A DNA stretch of 64,000 nucleotides. Source: Streptomyces antimycoticus (GTDB lineage Bacteria; Actinomycetota; Actinomycetes; Streptomycetales; Streptomycetaceae). Positions 52,294-61,362 of this stretch are shown here, piece after piece (within the stretch, counting starts at the first letter, position 1; each line of letters begins with the position of its first letter). Under the pieces are notes generated by a model. The model was not told the origin of the DNA and did no database searches. It saw only the letters and a list, made by a program, of their open reading frames with translations. The stretch covers positions 6,882,001-6,946,000 of the forward strand of contig NZ_BJHV01000001.1 in NCBI RefSeq assembly GCF_005405925.1. Reading direction: 5' to 3'. The translations under genes and the position numbers were made by a program.

Positions 52294-52456
52294 CACACCA
52301 CGTGGCGCGCCGGGTGGGCCTCCCCCTTGGGTCCGGGGCCGCCGCCCGGCGGCGTACATCGAAGGATGCAGCCGGGTTTCATCGCCGACGACGACGCGGG
52401 CGCCCTGATCGTCGGGAGAGGGTTGGGGCCAAGGGCAGAGCGAGAGAGGAAACATC

Positions 52457-53008
52457 GTGGTTGTCGCGTTGATCATCGCCTGTGAGGTCGGCTTCTGGGT
52501 GCTGCTGGCCATCGGGCTCCTGCTGCGGTACGTGGCGAAGATGCCGAAGGCCAGCACCGCGGTGCTGCTGTGCGAGCCGCTGCTGGAGCTGGTGCTGTTC
52601 GTGACGACCGTGATCGACCTGCGGAACGGCGCCGAACCGGACTGGAAGCACGGCCTCGCCGCGGTCTACATCGGATACTCGGCCGCGCTCGGCCATTCGA
52701 CGATCAAATGGGTCGACGCCCGGGTGGCCCACCGCTTCTTCGGCGGCCCGCCGCCGGTCAAGCCGGCCAAGTACGGCGCGGCGAAGACGCTTCACGAGTG
52801 GAAGACGGCCGGCCGCTGGGTGCTGGCGGCGGTCATCGCCATCGCCCTGCTCCAGGGCGCGATCTGGTACGTCGGCGACGACGGCGAGATCGGCTCGCTG
52901 CGCGACTGGCAGATCAAGATGCTGTTCCTGATCGGCATCAACGTGGCCATCGCGCTCAGCTACACACTCTTTCCCAAGCGGGAGCGCTCGGCTTCCTCTG
53001 TCCGCTAA
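52457..53008 (+). CDS. integral membrane protein of unknown function
   Basis: 183 residues from a GTG with GAGAGGAAA upstream. Four membrane segments: VVALIIACEVGFWVLLAIGLLLRYV, TAVLLCEPLLELVLFVTTVID, WVLAAVIAIALLQGAIWYV and MLFLIGINVAIALSYTLF. A conserved cytoplasmic loop (HSTIKWVDARVAHRFFGGPPPVKPAKYGAAKTLHEWKTAGRW) suggests a real family, but I cannot name a function. It is divergent from the two-component pair. Confidence 0.8.
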   Translation: MVVALIIACEVGFWVLLAIGLLLRYVAKMPKASTAVLLCEPLLELVLFVTTVIDLRNGAEPDWKHGLAAVYIGYSAALGHSTIKWVDARVAHRFFGGPPPVKPAKYGAAKTLHEWKTAGRWVLAAVIAIALLQGAIWYVGDDGEIGSLRDWQIKMLFLIGINVAIALSYTLFPKRERSASSVR

Positions 53009-53051
53009 CCCCCGTAGCGGGCAGGCCACCGAGCCCCGCCCCCGCCCCGTT

Positions 53052-53085
53052 GGCCCCGGCCGCGCATCCGCGTAGCGCCGGGGCC
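53052..53085. terminator. bidirectional hairpin between convergent genes
   Basis: GGCCCCGGC (53052-53060) pairs with GCCGGGGCC (53077-53085). It lies between the membrane-protein stop (53008) and the end of the convergent corrinoid adenosyltransferase gene (53103), so it can serve both. Confidence 0.65.
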
Positions 53086-53102
53086 GACGGGACCGGGGGT
53101 TT

Positions 53103-53675
53103 TCAGCGGTTCTCGCCCGGGACCCACAGGACGTCGCCGACCTCCTTGTTGGCCGCGCGGGCCAGGATGAACAGCAGGTCCGAGAGCCGGTTGAGATAGG
53201 TGGCGGTGAGCGCGTTCATCGACTCCCCGTGCTCGGCGAGCGCCGCCCAGGTGGAGCGCTCGGCGCGGCGCGCCACCGTGCATGCCTGGTGCAGCAGCGC
53301 GGCGCCGGGGGTGCCGCCCGGGAGGATGAAGCTGCGCAGCTTCTCCAGCCCCTCCAGGAAGCTGTCGCAGTCCGCCTCCAGCTTGTCGATATAGCTCTGC
53401 TCCACGCGGAGTGCGGGGTGTTCCGGGTTCTCCACCACGGGGGTGCACAGATCCGCGCCCACGTCGAACAGGTCGTTCTGGACGCGGACCAGCACCTTGA
53501 CGATCTCGGCGGGCAACTGGCCCAGCGCGATGGCCACCCCGATCGCGGCGTTCGCCTCGTTCGCGTCGGCGTACGCGGCGATCCGCGCATCGGTCTTGGC
53601 GGTGCGGCTCATATCGCCGAGGGCGGTGGTGCCCGTGTCCCCGGTACGCGTATAGATGCGGGTGAGATTGACCAT
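53103..53675 (-). CDS. PduO-type cob(I)yrinic acid a,c-diamide / cobalamin adenosyltransferase
   Basis: 190 residues from the ATG at 53673-53675. PduO-type motifs are clear: N-terminal ATP loop RIYTRTGDTGTTALGDMSRTAKTD, ANEANAAIGVAIALGQLP, LVRVQNDLFDVGADLCTPV, FILPGGTPGAALLHQACTVARRAER and LNRLSDLLFILARAANK. The enzyme adds the adenosyl group of ATP to cob(I)alamin, making coenzyme B12 for mutases. It lies 24 bp downstream of the ABC permease gene on the same strand; a functional link is not obvious. Confidence 0.95.
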   Translation of the reverse strand: MVNLTRIYTRTGDTGTTALGDMSRTAKTDARIAAYADANEANAAIGVAIALGQLPAEIVKVLVRVQNDLFDVGADLCTPVVENPEHPALRVEQSYIDKLEADCDSFLEGLEKLRSFILPGGTPGAALLHQACTVARRAERSTWAALAEHGESMNALTATYLNRLSDLLFILARAANKEVGDVLWVPGENR

Positions 53676-53698
53676 GGGTCCGAGCCTACGCGGCGGCC

Positions 53699-54454
53699 CT
53701 ACGCCCCGGCCTGCCGGAAGAGCCGTGCCCCGAGGGTGACGGCCACCACCGCGAGCGCGGAGGCCACCAGCGAGGCCAGCGCGATCTTCCCGTCCCCGTA
53801 CTCGCCGGCGAAGGCGGCCCGCACCCCGTCCACGAGATAGCGGAACGGCACGAAGTGCGAGGCGATGTCGAGCCAGCGGGGCCCGAGCGACATCGGCAGC
53901 AGAATCCCGGACAGCAGCATCGCGGGCATGGTGATGGAGTTGATGACCGGCGCGAACCCCTGCGGGGACGCCACCCGCATCGCCAGCGCGTAGGAGAGCG
54001 AGGCGAGCGAGACGGTCAGCACGCCGACGAAGACGAAGCCGATCGCCACGCCCAGCACCGGGGCGCGCAGCCCGAGCACCACGGCGACGCACACCAGCAG
54101 CAGGGACTGCACCAGCAGCAGGGCGACGTCCTTGAGCACCCGGCCCATGAGCAGCGCCAGCCGGCTGACCGGGGTGACCCGCATCCGCTCGATGACGCCC
54201 GTGCGCCGTTCGAGGATCAGCCCGATCCCGGTGAACGAGGCGCTGAACAGGCCGAGTTGGACGAGGATTCCGGGGACGATGGTCTGCCAGGAGCTGGCCC
54301 GGCCGCCCAGCGGCAGATCGGTGAGCAGCGGGCCGAAGAACACGAGGAAGAGCAGCGGCTGGACCATCCCGAAGATCAGGGCGGGCTTGGAGCGCAGCGT
54401 CTGGCGGGCGTAGCGGCCGAATATCAGGGCCGTGTCGGAGACGACTTGGGGCAT
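53699..54454 (-). CDS. ABC-2-type transporter permease
   Basis: 251 residues with six membrane helices, e.g. PALIFGMVQPLLFLVFFGPLL, LVQSLLLVCVAVVLGLRAPVLGVAIGFVFVGVLTVSLASLSYAL, SITMPAMLLSGILLPMSLGPRWL and LASLVASALAVVAVTLGARLF. The ABC2_membrane signature includes VQLGLFSASFTGIGLILERRTGVIERMRVTPVSR. It pairs with the ATPase gene 55 bp upstream; such DrrAB-type pairs export drugs or lipids. Confidence 0.93.
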   Translation of the reverse strand: MPQVVSDTALIFGRYARQTLRSKPALIFGMVQPLLFLVFFGPLLTDLPLGGRASSWQTIVPGILVQLGLFSASFTGIGLILERRTGVIERMRVTPVSRLALLMGRVLKDVALLLVQSLLLVCVAVVLGLRAPVLGVAIGFVFVGVLTVSLASLSYALAMRVASPQGFAPVINSITMPAMLLSGILLPMSLGPRWLDIASHFVPFRYLVDGVRAAFAGEYGDGKIALASLVASALAVVAVTLGARLFRQAGA

Positions 54455-54509
54455 GGGACCTTCCTTGGGGGCTTCTTGCGGGGCTTGGGGCGCTCTGGGT
54501 GACCGCGCG

Positions 54510-55292
54510 TCAGACGGCGAGCGGGGCGGGGCTCTGCGGGGCGGTGCCGCGCCCGGTGATGGCGATGAAGGCGTCCTGGAGGGTGGCGTCCGGTGAGCCG
54601 CCGTGCTCGGCCTTGAGCCGCTCCGCCGTCCCCTCGGCGGCCACCAGGCCCTGGTCGACGATGACCAGACGGTCGGCCAGCGCTTCCGCCTCGTCCAGGT
54701 AGTGGGTGGTCAGGAAGACCGTCATGCCGTGCTCGGAGCGCAGCCTGCGGATCAGCTCCCACAGATCGGCGCGGCTGCCGGGGTCGAGGCCGGTGGTCGG
54801 CTCGTCCAGGAAGAGGATCTCGGGCCGGTGGACCAGGCCGAGGGCGATGTCCAGCCGCCGCCGCTGCCCGCCGGAGAGCGCGGCACAGGGACGGTCCAGC
54901 AGGTCGGCGAGGCCCAGGTCCCGGGCCAGCTCCCCGGCGCGGGCGGTCGCCTCGGCCCTGGCCATCCGGTAGAGCCGCCCCTGGGTGACCAGCTCCTCCC
55001 GTACGGAGACGGTCGGATCGACCCCGCTGGACTGCGCCACGTATCCGATCCGCCGGCGCACCCCCGCCGGATCGCGGGCGAGGTCGCGCCCGGCGACGGT
55101 GGCGCTGCCGCCGGTGGGCGGGAGCAGCGTGGTGAGCATGCGCAGCGTGGTGGTCTTGCCCGCCCCGTTGGGCCCGAGGAAGCCGAGGATCTCGCCGCGC
55201 TCGACGGTCAGGTCGATACCGCGCACGGCGGTCACGGGGCCGCGCTTGGTCCGGAAGGTGTGGGTGAGGCCGTTCGTCGTGATGACTGCCAT
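54510..55292 (-). CDS. ABC transporter ATP-binding protein (DrrA type)
   Basis: 260 residues. Walker A FLGPNGAGKTTTLRML, Q-loop YVAQSSGVDPTVSVREEL, signature AALSGGQRRRLDIALGLVHRPEILFLDEPTTGLDP with Walker B, and the H-loop TTHYLDEAEALADRL. The D-loop and LDEPTTGLDPGSR are typical of daunorubicin-resistance-type exporters. It is divergent from a TetR gene 80 bp away, its likely repressor. Confidence 0.95.
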   Translation of the reverse strand: MAVITTNGLTHTFRTKRGPVTAVRGIDLTVERGEILGFLGPNGAGKTTTLRMLTTLLPPTGGSATVAGRDLARDPAGVRRRIGYVAQSSGVDPTVSVREELVTQGRLYRMARAEATARAGELARDLGLADLLDRPCAALSGGQRRRLDIALGLVHRPEILFLDEPTTGLDPGSRADLWELIRRLRSEHGMTVFLTTHYLDEAEALADRLVIVDQGLVAAEGTAERLKAEHGGSPDATLQDAFIAITGRGTAPQSPAPLAV

Positions 55293-55296
55293 GCGA

Positions 55297-55311
55297 CTCA
55301 GAAAAACAGAG
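55297..55311. promoter_or_regulatory. interrupted palindrome, candidate TetR operator
   Basis: CTCAGAAAAACAGAG has the dyad pattern CTCnG-N5-CnGAG. It lies 4 bp upstream of the ABC ATPase start, in an unusually AT-rich 80-bp divergent promoter region (55293-55372). Binding by the adjacent TetR protein is an inference from position only. Confidence 0.3.
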
Positions 55312-55372
55312 ACTCACTAATTTTGCAACGACCCCAAAAATCAAGCAACACCAGCGAAGCTAGGATGGGGCC

Positions 55373-56014
55373 ATGGCGGAAGGGCTCAGGGAGCGGAAGA
55401 AGCGGCAGACCAGGCAGCACATCTCGGACGTCGCGACCGGGCTGTTCATGGAGCGCGGCTTCGACGCGGTCACGATCGCGGAGATCGCCGAGGCGGCCGA
55501 GGTCTCCGTCAACACGGTCTACAACTACTTCCCGGCCAAGGAGGACCTCTTCGTCGACCGCGAGGAGGAGGTCGTCGACCGCCCCTCCCGGCTCGTCCGC
55601 GAGCGCGCGGCCGGACGGTCGGCGGCGCAGGCGCTGATGGACCAGTTGCGCCAGGACATCCGCGAACGGCACCCCTACGTCGGGCTGACCGAGGGCTATG
55701 AGCGGTTCCGTCAGGTCATCGTGGAGTCCCCGACGCTGATGGCCAGACTCTTCGCCATCCAGGGACAGACGGTCCACCAGCTCGGTGCCACCCTGCGCGA
55801 GGAGGCTGCCGCGGACCCGCGGGACCCGACGCCCGAGTTCATCGCGCACCAGCTCATCGGGTTGCAGAACGCCGTTCTGCGCTCCATCATCCGCGGGCTC
55901 GCGGAGGGCGGTGGCGTGGACGAGATCGCCGAGGACGCCCTGCGCAATGTCGATGTCATGGAATCGCTCCTCAGCGACACGGTGCTCAACTATGCGGTGA
56001 AGAACACACCGTGA
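55373..56014 (+). CDS. TetR-family transcriptional regulator
   Basis: 213 residues from an ATG. The N-terminal helix-turn-helix is typical: RQTRQHISDVATGLFMERGFDAVTIAEIAEAAEVSVNTVYNYFPAKEDLF. The C-terminal 150 residues form a ligand-binding helical domain (SPTLMARLFAIQGQTVHQLGATL, FIAHQLIGLQNAVLRSIIRGLAEGG). Divergent placement next to an ABC exporter suggests ligand-relieved repression of that exporter. Confidence 0.93.
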   Translation: MAEGLRERKKRQTRQHISDVATGLFMERGFDAVTIAEIAEAAEVSVNTVYNYFPAKEDLFVDREEEVVDRPSRLVRERAAGRSAAQALMDQLRQDIRERHPYVGLTEGYERFRQVIVESPTLMARLFAIQGQTVHQLGATLREEAAADPRDPTPEFIAHQLIGLQNAVLRSIIRGLAEGGGVDEIAEDALRNVDVMESLLSDTVLNYAVKNTP

Positions 56015-56111
56015 CGCGCGTTACGAGGGGCTGCCCGCAGGGGTGAACGGACGTTAAGGTCCGGCACATCGGACTGTTGACCAGATCAGATGGAACAGAG
56101 AGGTGTGTGTC

Positions 56112-56960
56112 GTGGCCAAGAAGCTCGCGGTCATCGGAGCCGGACTCATGGGGTCCGGTATCGCGCAGGTCTCGGCCCAGGCCGGCTGGGACGTGGTGCT
56201 GCGCGATGTGACCGATGAGGCGCTGCGCCGCGGCACCGACGGCATCAGGGCCTCGTACGAGAAGTTCGTCTCCAAGGGCAAGCTGGCGGCGGAGGAGGCC
56301 GAGCGGGCGCTGGGCCGGATCACCACCACGACCGACCTCGACGCCGCCGCCGACGCGGATGTCGTGGTGGAGGCGGTCTTCGAGAAGGTCGAGGTCAAGC
56401 GGGAGATCTTCCGTACCCTCGACGAACTGGTCAAGGACGACACGATCCTGGCCTCGAACACCTCCGCCATCCCGATCACCAAGATCGCCGCGGCCACCCG
56501 GAACCCGGAGCGGGTCGTCGGCACCCATTTCTTCTCGCCCGTCCCGATGATGCAGCTGTGCGAGCTGGTCCGCGGTCACAAGACGAGTGACGAAACCCTG
56601 GCCGCCGCACGGGAGTTCGCGGAGGGCGTCGGCAAGACCTGTATCGTCGTCAACCGCGATGTCGCGGGCTTTGTCACCACCCGGCTGATCTCGGCACTCG
56701 TCGTGGAAGCGGCGAAGCTGTACGAGTCGGGGGTCGCCACGGCCGAGGACATCGACACGGCCTGCAAGCTGGGCTTCGGCCATGCGATGGGCCCCCTCGC
56801 GACGGCCGACCTGACCGGCGTGGACATTCTGCTGCACGCCACCGACAACATCTACACCGAGTCGCAGGACGAGAAGTTCGCACCGCCGGAGATCATGCGC
56901 CGGATGGTCGACGCGGGGGATATCGGCCGTAAGAGCGGCGAGGGCTTCTACCGCTACTGA
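56112..56960 (+). CDS. 3-hydroxybutyryl-CoA dehydrogenase
   Basis: 282 residues; the GTG at 56112 lies nine bases after AGAGAGG, better than the GTG at 56103. NAD-binding loop AVIGAGLMGSGIAQVSAQAGWDVVLRD, catalytic His and Glu regions in ERVVGTHFFSPVPMMQLCELVRG, Asn in VNRDVAGFVTTRLI, and the C-terminal domain GFGHAMGPLATADLTGVD. It oxidises (3S)-hydroxybutyryl-CoA, or reduces acetoacetyl-CoA, in fatty-acid or butyryl-CoA metabolism that supplies polyketide precursors. Confidence 0.94.
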   Translation: MAKKLAVIGAGLMGSGIAQVSAQAGWDVVLRDVTDEALRRGTDGIRASYEKFVSKGKLAAEEAERALGRITTTTDLDAAADADVVVEAVFEKVEVKREIFRTLDELVKDDTILASNTSAIPITKIAAATRNPERVVGTHFFSPVPMMQLCELVRGHKTSDETLAAAREFAEGVGKTCIVVNRDVAGFVTTRLISALVVEAAKLYESGVATAEDIDTACKLGFGHAMGPLATADLTGVDILLHATDNIYTESQDEKFAPPEIMRRMVDAGDIGRKSGEGFYRY

Positions 56961-57115
56961 GGGCCTTGGTGCGGCGCCAGGCCCGGAACTCACCCTCCTG
57001 GGTGAATTCGGTATCGGTTCGCTTACAGACGGCAACTTCCGCGTGTGAGAGGCAGTCAGTTCTGTAGACAGAAATGGCGCATTGACGACACGACGCACCG
57101 TATAGGGGAGCGCAT

Positions 57116-57439
57116 ATGCACATCAGGGGCGACCACGCCGAGCTGGTCGTCGGGGGCCGACTGGACGTCCGGAGCGCGGCGGACGCCCGTACGGCCCTGC
57201 ACACCGCCGTCGACGCCGGCGGCGGGGATCTCGTTCTCGACCTGACCGAACTGGACTCCTGGGACGCCACCGGGCTCGGGGTGATCATGGGCGTGCACCG
57301 CCGCGCGGGCCGGGTGGGCAGACGGCTGGTGCTGCGCGGGGTGCCGCCCCAGATGCAGCGGCTGCTGGTGGCCACCCGGCTGCATCGCATCCTGGCGATC
57401 GAAGGCGGGCTGGAGGCGGAGTCACTGCCGCGAGTGTGA
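57116..57439 (+). CDS. STAS-domain protein (anti-anti-sigma factor type)
   Basis: 107 residues. The STAS core is AELVVGGRLDVRSAADARTALHTAVDAGGGDLVLDLTELDSWDATGLGVIMGVHRRAGRVGRRLVLRGVPPQMQRLL, divided over beta strands and the phosphorylation loop. The loop reads DSWDATGLG, so the usual phosphorylatable Ser of SpoIIAA-type proteins is a Thr. It would be the partner of an RsbW-like kinase; two such kinases occur elsewhere in this window but not beside it. Confidence 0.88.
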   Translation: MHIRGDHAELVVGGRLDVRSAADARTALHTAVDAGGGDLVLDLTELDSWDATGLGVIMGVHRRAGRVGRRLVLRGVPPQMQRLLVATRLHRILAIEGGLEAESLPRV

Positions 57440-57649
57440 GCCGTGCGGGCCGGATATCCGGGGGTGGTGGGTTACCCGGGGTGGCGTGGGCCCCCTCCCG
57501 CGCGGTGGATACTGTGAGCAGGTCCAGGCCGTGTGATACGGCCCGGGGTTCGGTGGATGCCGGACACATTCCCTACGGCGGCACCGGACCAGAAGCGAAG
57601 GCAGGCCGGGGAGCCTTACAGCACGCCACGCATCTGGGGGGCAAGGACC

Positions 57650-60316
57650 ATGGACCCGAAGAACCGCGGATCGCACGAGCACGGCTGGGACGAGTCCGGG
57701 CCGGGTGCGGCGTCCGGTGCGCCGCATGCCGCGGACACTCCCGGCGCCGGCTCGCCGTCGCGCCCGCCCGCGCCGGCGGGGCCGCCGGGGGATATACCGA
57801 CGCCTCCGCTGGGCAGCCCGGCGCCCGGCTCCTCCGCCTCCTCCGCCTCCTCCGCCTCCTCCGCCTCCTCCGCCTCCTCCGCCTCCTCCGTCTCTTCTGG
57901 TCCTTCTGGGCCTCCCGCCCGCACCGCGCGCATCGTCACCGGTGACTACCTGCTCACCGTCAACCCCGTCGACGGCAGCGAGATAGAACCCTGCCCGCCC
58001 GGAGAGCGCCCCGCCCGGCCCGAGCGCCACGGCCCCGGCGAGCGGGCCGAGCTGCGCCACGCCGCCGCCGCGCCGCGTCCCTCCGGCACCGTCCTGCCCG
58101 ACCTGCCGATGCTGGAGCGCGACGAGGAGCGGGAGCGGCTCGCCCGGCTGCTCGCCCGCGGCCGCTCGGTGCGGGTCACCGGGCCCTCCGGCTCGGGCCG
58201 CAGCACCCTGCTGGAGGCCGTCGCCGCCGACTGCGAGCGGCTCGCGCCCGACGGTGTCGTACGCCTCTCCGGCTACCACCGCACCCCCGCCGACCTCCTC
58301 CACGACCTCTACGCCGCCGTCTTCAGCGCCCCGCTGTACCGGCCCGAGCGCGCGGAGCTGCTGGCGGCGGTCCAGGGGGTCGGCGCGGTCGTCGTCCTCG
58401 ACGACATCGAATTCGGCGGCGCCGCGCTGGACGAGTTCCTCGACGCGACCCCCGAATGCGCGTTCCTGATCTCCGCCACCCCCGATGTCCCGGCGCCCTC
58501 CGCCGAATCCCACCTCGAAGAGGTCTTCCTCTCCGGGCTCAGCCGCACGGCCGGTCTCGACCTGCTGGCGCGGGCCGCGCGACGGCCCCTGGAGGAGGAC
58601 GAGGCGAGCTGGGCGGCGGACCTGTGGTTCGAGTCCGAGGGGCTGCCGCTGCGCTTCGTCCAGGCCGGCGCGCTGCTGCGACAGCGCGACGCCCTGCGCG
58701 ACGACCCCTCCGCGCGGGAGGGCGGCGGGGGCCATGACGTCCCGCTGCCCTCGATCGCCGAGGCGGCGTCCCCCGCCGCGCTGCTCGCCGGGCGGCTGAG
58801 CGAGGCGGCCCACGACGCCCTGCGGTTCGCGGTCGCGCTCGGCGGCGAATGCCCGCACCAGGTGCATCTGCGCGCGCTGTCCGCGGACACCCACGCGGAC
58901 GCGGCCCTCGGCGAACTGCTCGGCTGCGGCCTCGTCACCGCGGCCGGGGCGCACCACCGGCTGGCGGCGCGCGTCACCGCCCAGCTCGCGGAGGAGGGCT
59001 ACGCCGACGCGGACGCCGGGCGCGCCCACGCCGTCGCCGGGCACTACGCCTGGTGGGCCGGGCACCCCTCGGTGGCCCCCGAGCGCGTCGCCGCCGAGGC
59101 CGACGCGATCCTCGCGGCGATGACCGCGCTCATCGGCAGCCGCGAGGCGGGCCACGCGGACGCCGCCGTGCTCCTTGCCCGCGCCGCCGCGCCCGCCTTC
59201 GCCGCGGCGCTGCACTGGGGCGCCTGGGAGCGCGCGGTGCGACACGGCCAGGAGGCCGCGCGGCTGGCGGGACAGGTCGCGGACGAGGCGTACTTCCACC
59301 ATGAGCTGGGCGTCCTCGCGCTGTGCACGGGCCATCCGGACCGGGCACGCGCCGAGCTGGAGGCGTCCATCGGGCTGCGGGGCGTCCTCGCGGACAAGCG
59401 GGGCACGGTCGCGGGGCGGCGCGCGCTGGCGCTGGTCGCCGACCGCTCGCCCGGTTCGGCGATGGCCGGGGCGTTCGGGACGGGCGGCGGAAGCCGTAAG
59501 GGCGAGGACGTGACGCCCCCGGCGGCGGGCGCCGCACCGGGCGACACCGAGACCACGATCGTCACCCCGAAGGCGGCCACGACGACGCCGATGCCCGCCA
59601 CGGGCACCCCGGCCCCGACAAAGGCGGTGACGGCGGTGGTCCCGGCCGTCTCCCGGACCACGGTGGCCGCCTCCGCCACCCCCTCGCCCCTGGCCTCCGC
59701 TTCGGCCCCCGCCTCCGCCGGGCCCTCGGGCGACGAGCCGCGGGGTCTGCGCCGGCTGGCGATGCGGGGTGCCCGGCGCAATGTGGTCGCGGCGTCCGCG
59801 GGTGTGCTGCTGGTGGCCGTGCTCGGCACCGTCGTGACCCTGGGTGCCACCTCGGGCGACGACTCCGACAGCCCCTCCGACAAGGTCAAGCCGGACCGGT
59901 CGGCCTCTCAGCAGGACGACGACAAGGGCCTGACCGCCGACGAGCCCACCCGCGGCACCAGCCAGGGCCCCCAGCCCGGCCTCAGCGGGACACCCAAGGC
60001 GTCCACCTCCCCGACCGCGCCGAGCAGCAGTGGCTCGCCCAGCGGCACCACGGCGTCCAGCGACCCGTCGTCCACCAGCGGCTCGCCCTCCGACGCCGAC
60101 GAGCCGCCCTCGCCGCCGTCGTCGGACCCCACGACCGGCGGTCCGCGGCCGACGACCAAGCCGCCGACGAGCAAGCCGCCCACGCCGACCGGCGAGCCCA
60201 CCAAGCCGACGCCCACGACCTCCGCCCCGACGCAGACCCCCACCGGCGACACCTCCACGACGGCGAGCGCGCCCACGACCCACACGGCGCCGGGCACCGC
60301 CTCTCCGGTCGCGTAG
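57650..60316 (+). CDS. large P-loop ATP-binding protein with one membrane helix and a Ser/Pro/Thr-rich tail
   Basis: 888 residues from the ATG at 57650 (AAGGA upstream). The first 90 residues are low complexity, with SSA repeats encoded by a run of TCCTCCGCC. A P-loop follows (VRVTGPSGSGRSTLLEAVAADCE) with a Walker B-like VVVLDDIEF, an NB-ARC/STAND-like ATPase arrangement, then helical TPR-like segments (VRHGQEAARLAGQVADEAYFHHELGVLALCTGHPDRARAELEAS). One membrane helix (NVVAASAGVLLVAVLGTVVTLGA) lies near residue 720. About 150 Ser/Pro/Thr residues follow, probably extracytoplasmic. Function unknown. Confidence 0.82.
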   Translation: MDPKNRGSHEHGWDESGPGAASGAPHAADTPGAGSPSRPPAPAGPPGDIPTPPLGSPAPGSSASSASSASSASSASSASSVSSGPSGPPARTARIVTGDYLLTVNPVDGSEIEPCPPGERPARPERHGPGERAELRHAAAAPRPSGTVLPDLPMLERDEERERLARLLARGRSVRVTGPSGSGRSTLLEAVAADCERLAPDGVVRLSGYHRTPADLLHDLYAAVFSAPLYRPERAELLAAVQGVGAVVVLDDIEFGGAALDEFLDATPECAFLISATPDVPAPSAESHLEEVFLSGLSRTAGLDLLARAARRPLEEDEASWAADLWFESEGLPLRFVQAGALLRQRDALRDDPSAREGGGGHDVPLPSIAEAASPAALLAGRLSEAAHDALRFAVALGGECPHQVHLRALSADTHADAALGELLGCGLVTAAGAHHRLAARVTAQLAEEGYADADAGRAHAVAGHYAWWAGHPSVAPERVAAEADAILAAMTALIGSREAGHADAAVLLARAAAPAFAAALHWGAWERAVRHGQEAARLAGQVADEAYFHHELGVLALCTGHPDRARAELEASIGLRGVLADKRGTVAGRRALALVADRSPGSAMAGAFGTGGGSRKGEDVTPPAAGAAPGDTETTIVTPKAATTTPMPATGTPAPTKAVTAVVPAVSRTTVAASATPSPLASASAPASAGPSGDEPRGLRRLAMRGARRNVVAASAGVLLVAVLGTVVTLGATSGDDSDSPSDKVKPDRSASQQDDDKGLTADEPTRGTSQGPQPGLSGTPKASTSPTAPSSSGSPSGTTASSDPSSTSGSPSDADEPPSPPSSDPTTGGPRPTTKPPTSKPPTPTGEPTKPTPTTSAPTQTPTGDTSTTASAPTTHTAPGTASPVA

Positions 60317-60433
60317 CCGGGGAGCGCCGTACGGGGCACGTGGGCGCGGGCCATGGCCGCCGGATCACGCCAGACGGCGCCCCGCCCCCGTGGCGTGATC
60401 TCGTCGCCCCATGGCGCCCGTACGACAGAAGGA

Positions 60434-60457
60434 CGCCGGGGCCCGATGGCCCCGGCG
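60434..60457. terminator. bidirectional hairpin between the P-loop protein gene and nucS
   Basis: A perfect 10-bp stem (CGCCGGGGCC with GGCCCCGGCG, four-base loop) lies between the two convergent genes. Confidence 0.75.
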
Positions 60458-60488
60458 CCCTTCGTGTCGGCCCGGCGTCAGCCGCGTG

Positions 60489-61151
60489 TCAGAACAGGCG
60501 GAGCTTGTCGTCCTCGATGCCCCGGAGCGCGTCGTAGTCCAGCACCACACAGCCGATGCTCCGGTCCGTGGCGAGGACGCGCGCCTGGGGCTTGATCTCC
60601 TGGGCGGCGAAGATGCCCTTCACCGGGGCGAGATGCGGGTCCCGGTTGAGGAGTTCGAGATAGCGGGTGAGCTGCTCGACACCGTCGATCTCACCACGGC
60701 GTTTGATCTCCACGGCGACCGTCGCCCCGTCCGCGTCGCGGCAGAGGATGTCCACAGGACCAATAGCAGTGGGGTATTCACGCCGAATAAGCGTCCAGCC
60801 ATCGCCCAGTGTCTCGATCCGATCGGCGAGCAGCTCCTGCAGATGGGCCTCCACACCGTCCTTGATCAGGCCAGGGTCGACGCCGAGCTCATGCGAGGAG
60901 TCATGGAGGACCTCCTCCATGGTGATGATGAGCTTCTCGCCCGCTTTGTTCACGACCGTCCACACATCGTCGTCGCCCTCCTTCAGCGTGCACGGCGGAG
61001 ACATCCAGTTGAGGGGTTTGTAGGCCCTGTCGTCCGCGTGAATGGACACACTGCCGTCGGCCTTGACGAGGATCAGGCGGGGTGCCGAGGGGAGGTGGGC
61101 GGTGAGGCGGCCGGCGTAGTCCACGGAGCACCGGGCGATGACGAGACGCAT
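60489..61151 (-). CDS. nucS: mismatch-specific endonuclease NucS (EndoMS)
   Basis: 220 residues from the ATG at 61149-61151. The N-terminal DNA-binding domain is [38 protein letters not shown]. The C-terminal RecB-like nuclease core is [39 protein letters not shown], with the D...E-x-K and Q-x3-Y residues. NucS is the non-canonical mismatch-repair nuclease of actinobacteria and archaea, cutting both strands at mismatches. It replaces MutS/MutL, which Streptomyces lack. The C-terminal end DDKLRLF resembles the beta-clamp-binding tail. Confidence 0.96.
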   Translation of the reverse strand: MRLVIARCSVDYAGRLTAHLPSAPRLILVKADGSVSIHADDRAYKPLNWMSPPCTLKEGDDDVWTVVNKAGEKLIITMEEVLHDSSHELGVDPGLIKDGVEAHLQELLADRIETLGDGWTLIRREYPTAIGPVDILCRDADGATVAVEIKRRGEIDGVEQLTRYLELLNRDPHLAPVKGIFAAQEIKPQARVLATDRSIGCVVLDYDALRGIEDDKLRLF

Positions 61152-61362
61152 GGTCGGCAACGCTACTCGACCACCGCCGCCCGACGCGATTCGTCCGGCG
61201 ATGGACCCCTTCGGGGATGGCTGGTTGTGTGCCCATTCTCCTGGTGCGGGCGGAGTGGCCGAATTACCGTTGAAGCGGGCGGTCGTCGGACGGGTACGCT
61301 GCGTCGCCGTCCGCCCTTCCCATCCCTGAGACCCCGCTCGCGGGGTCGCGAGAGGAGAACCC

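Noticed and set aside
57832..57895. Tandem TCCTCCGCC units resembling a repeat array
   Set aside because: They encode the SSA repeats of the P-loop protein. There are no spacers, so it is not a CRISPR array; none is seen anywhere in the window.
57422..60283. 953-residue minus-strand open frame opposite the P-loop protein gene
   Set aside because: Glycine/arginine-rich shadow of a clearly coding plus strand with a P-loop and a good ribosome site.
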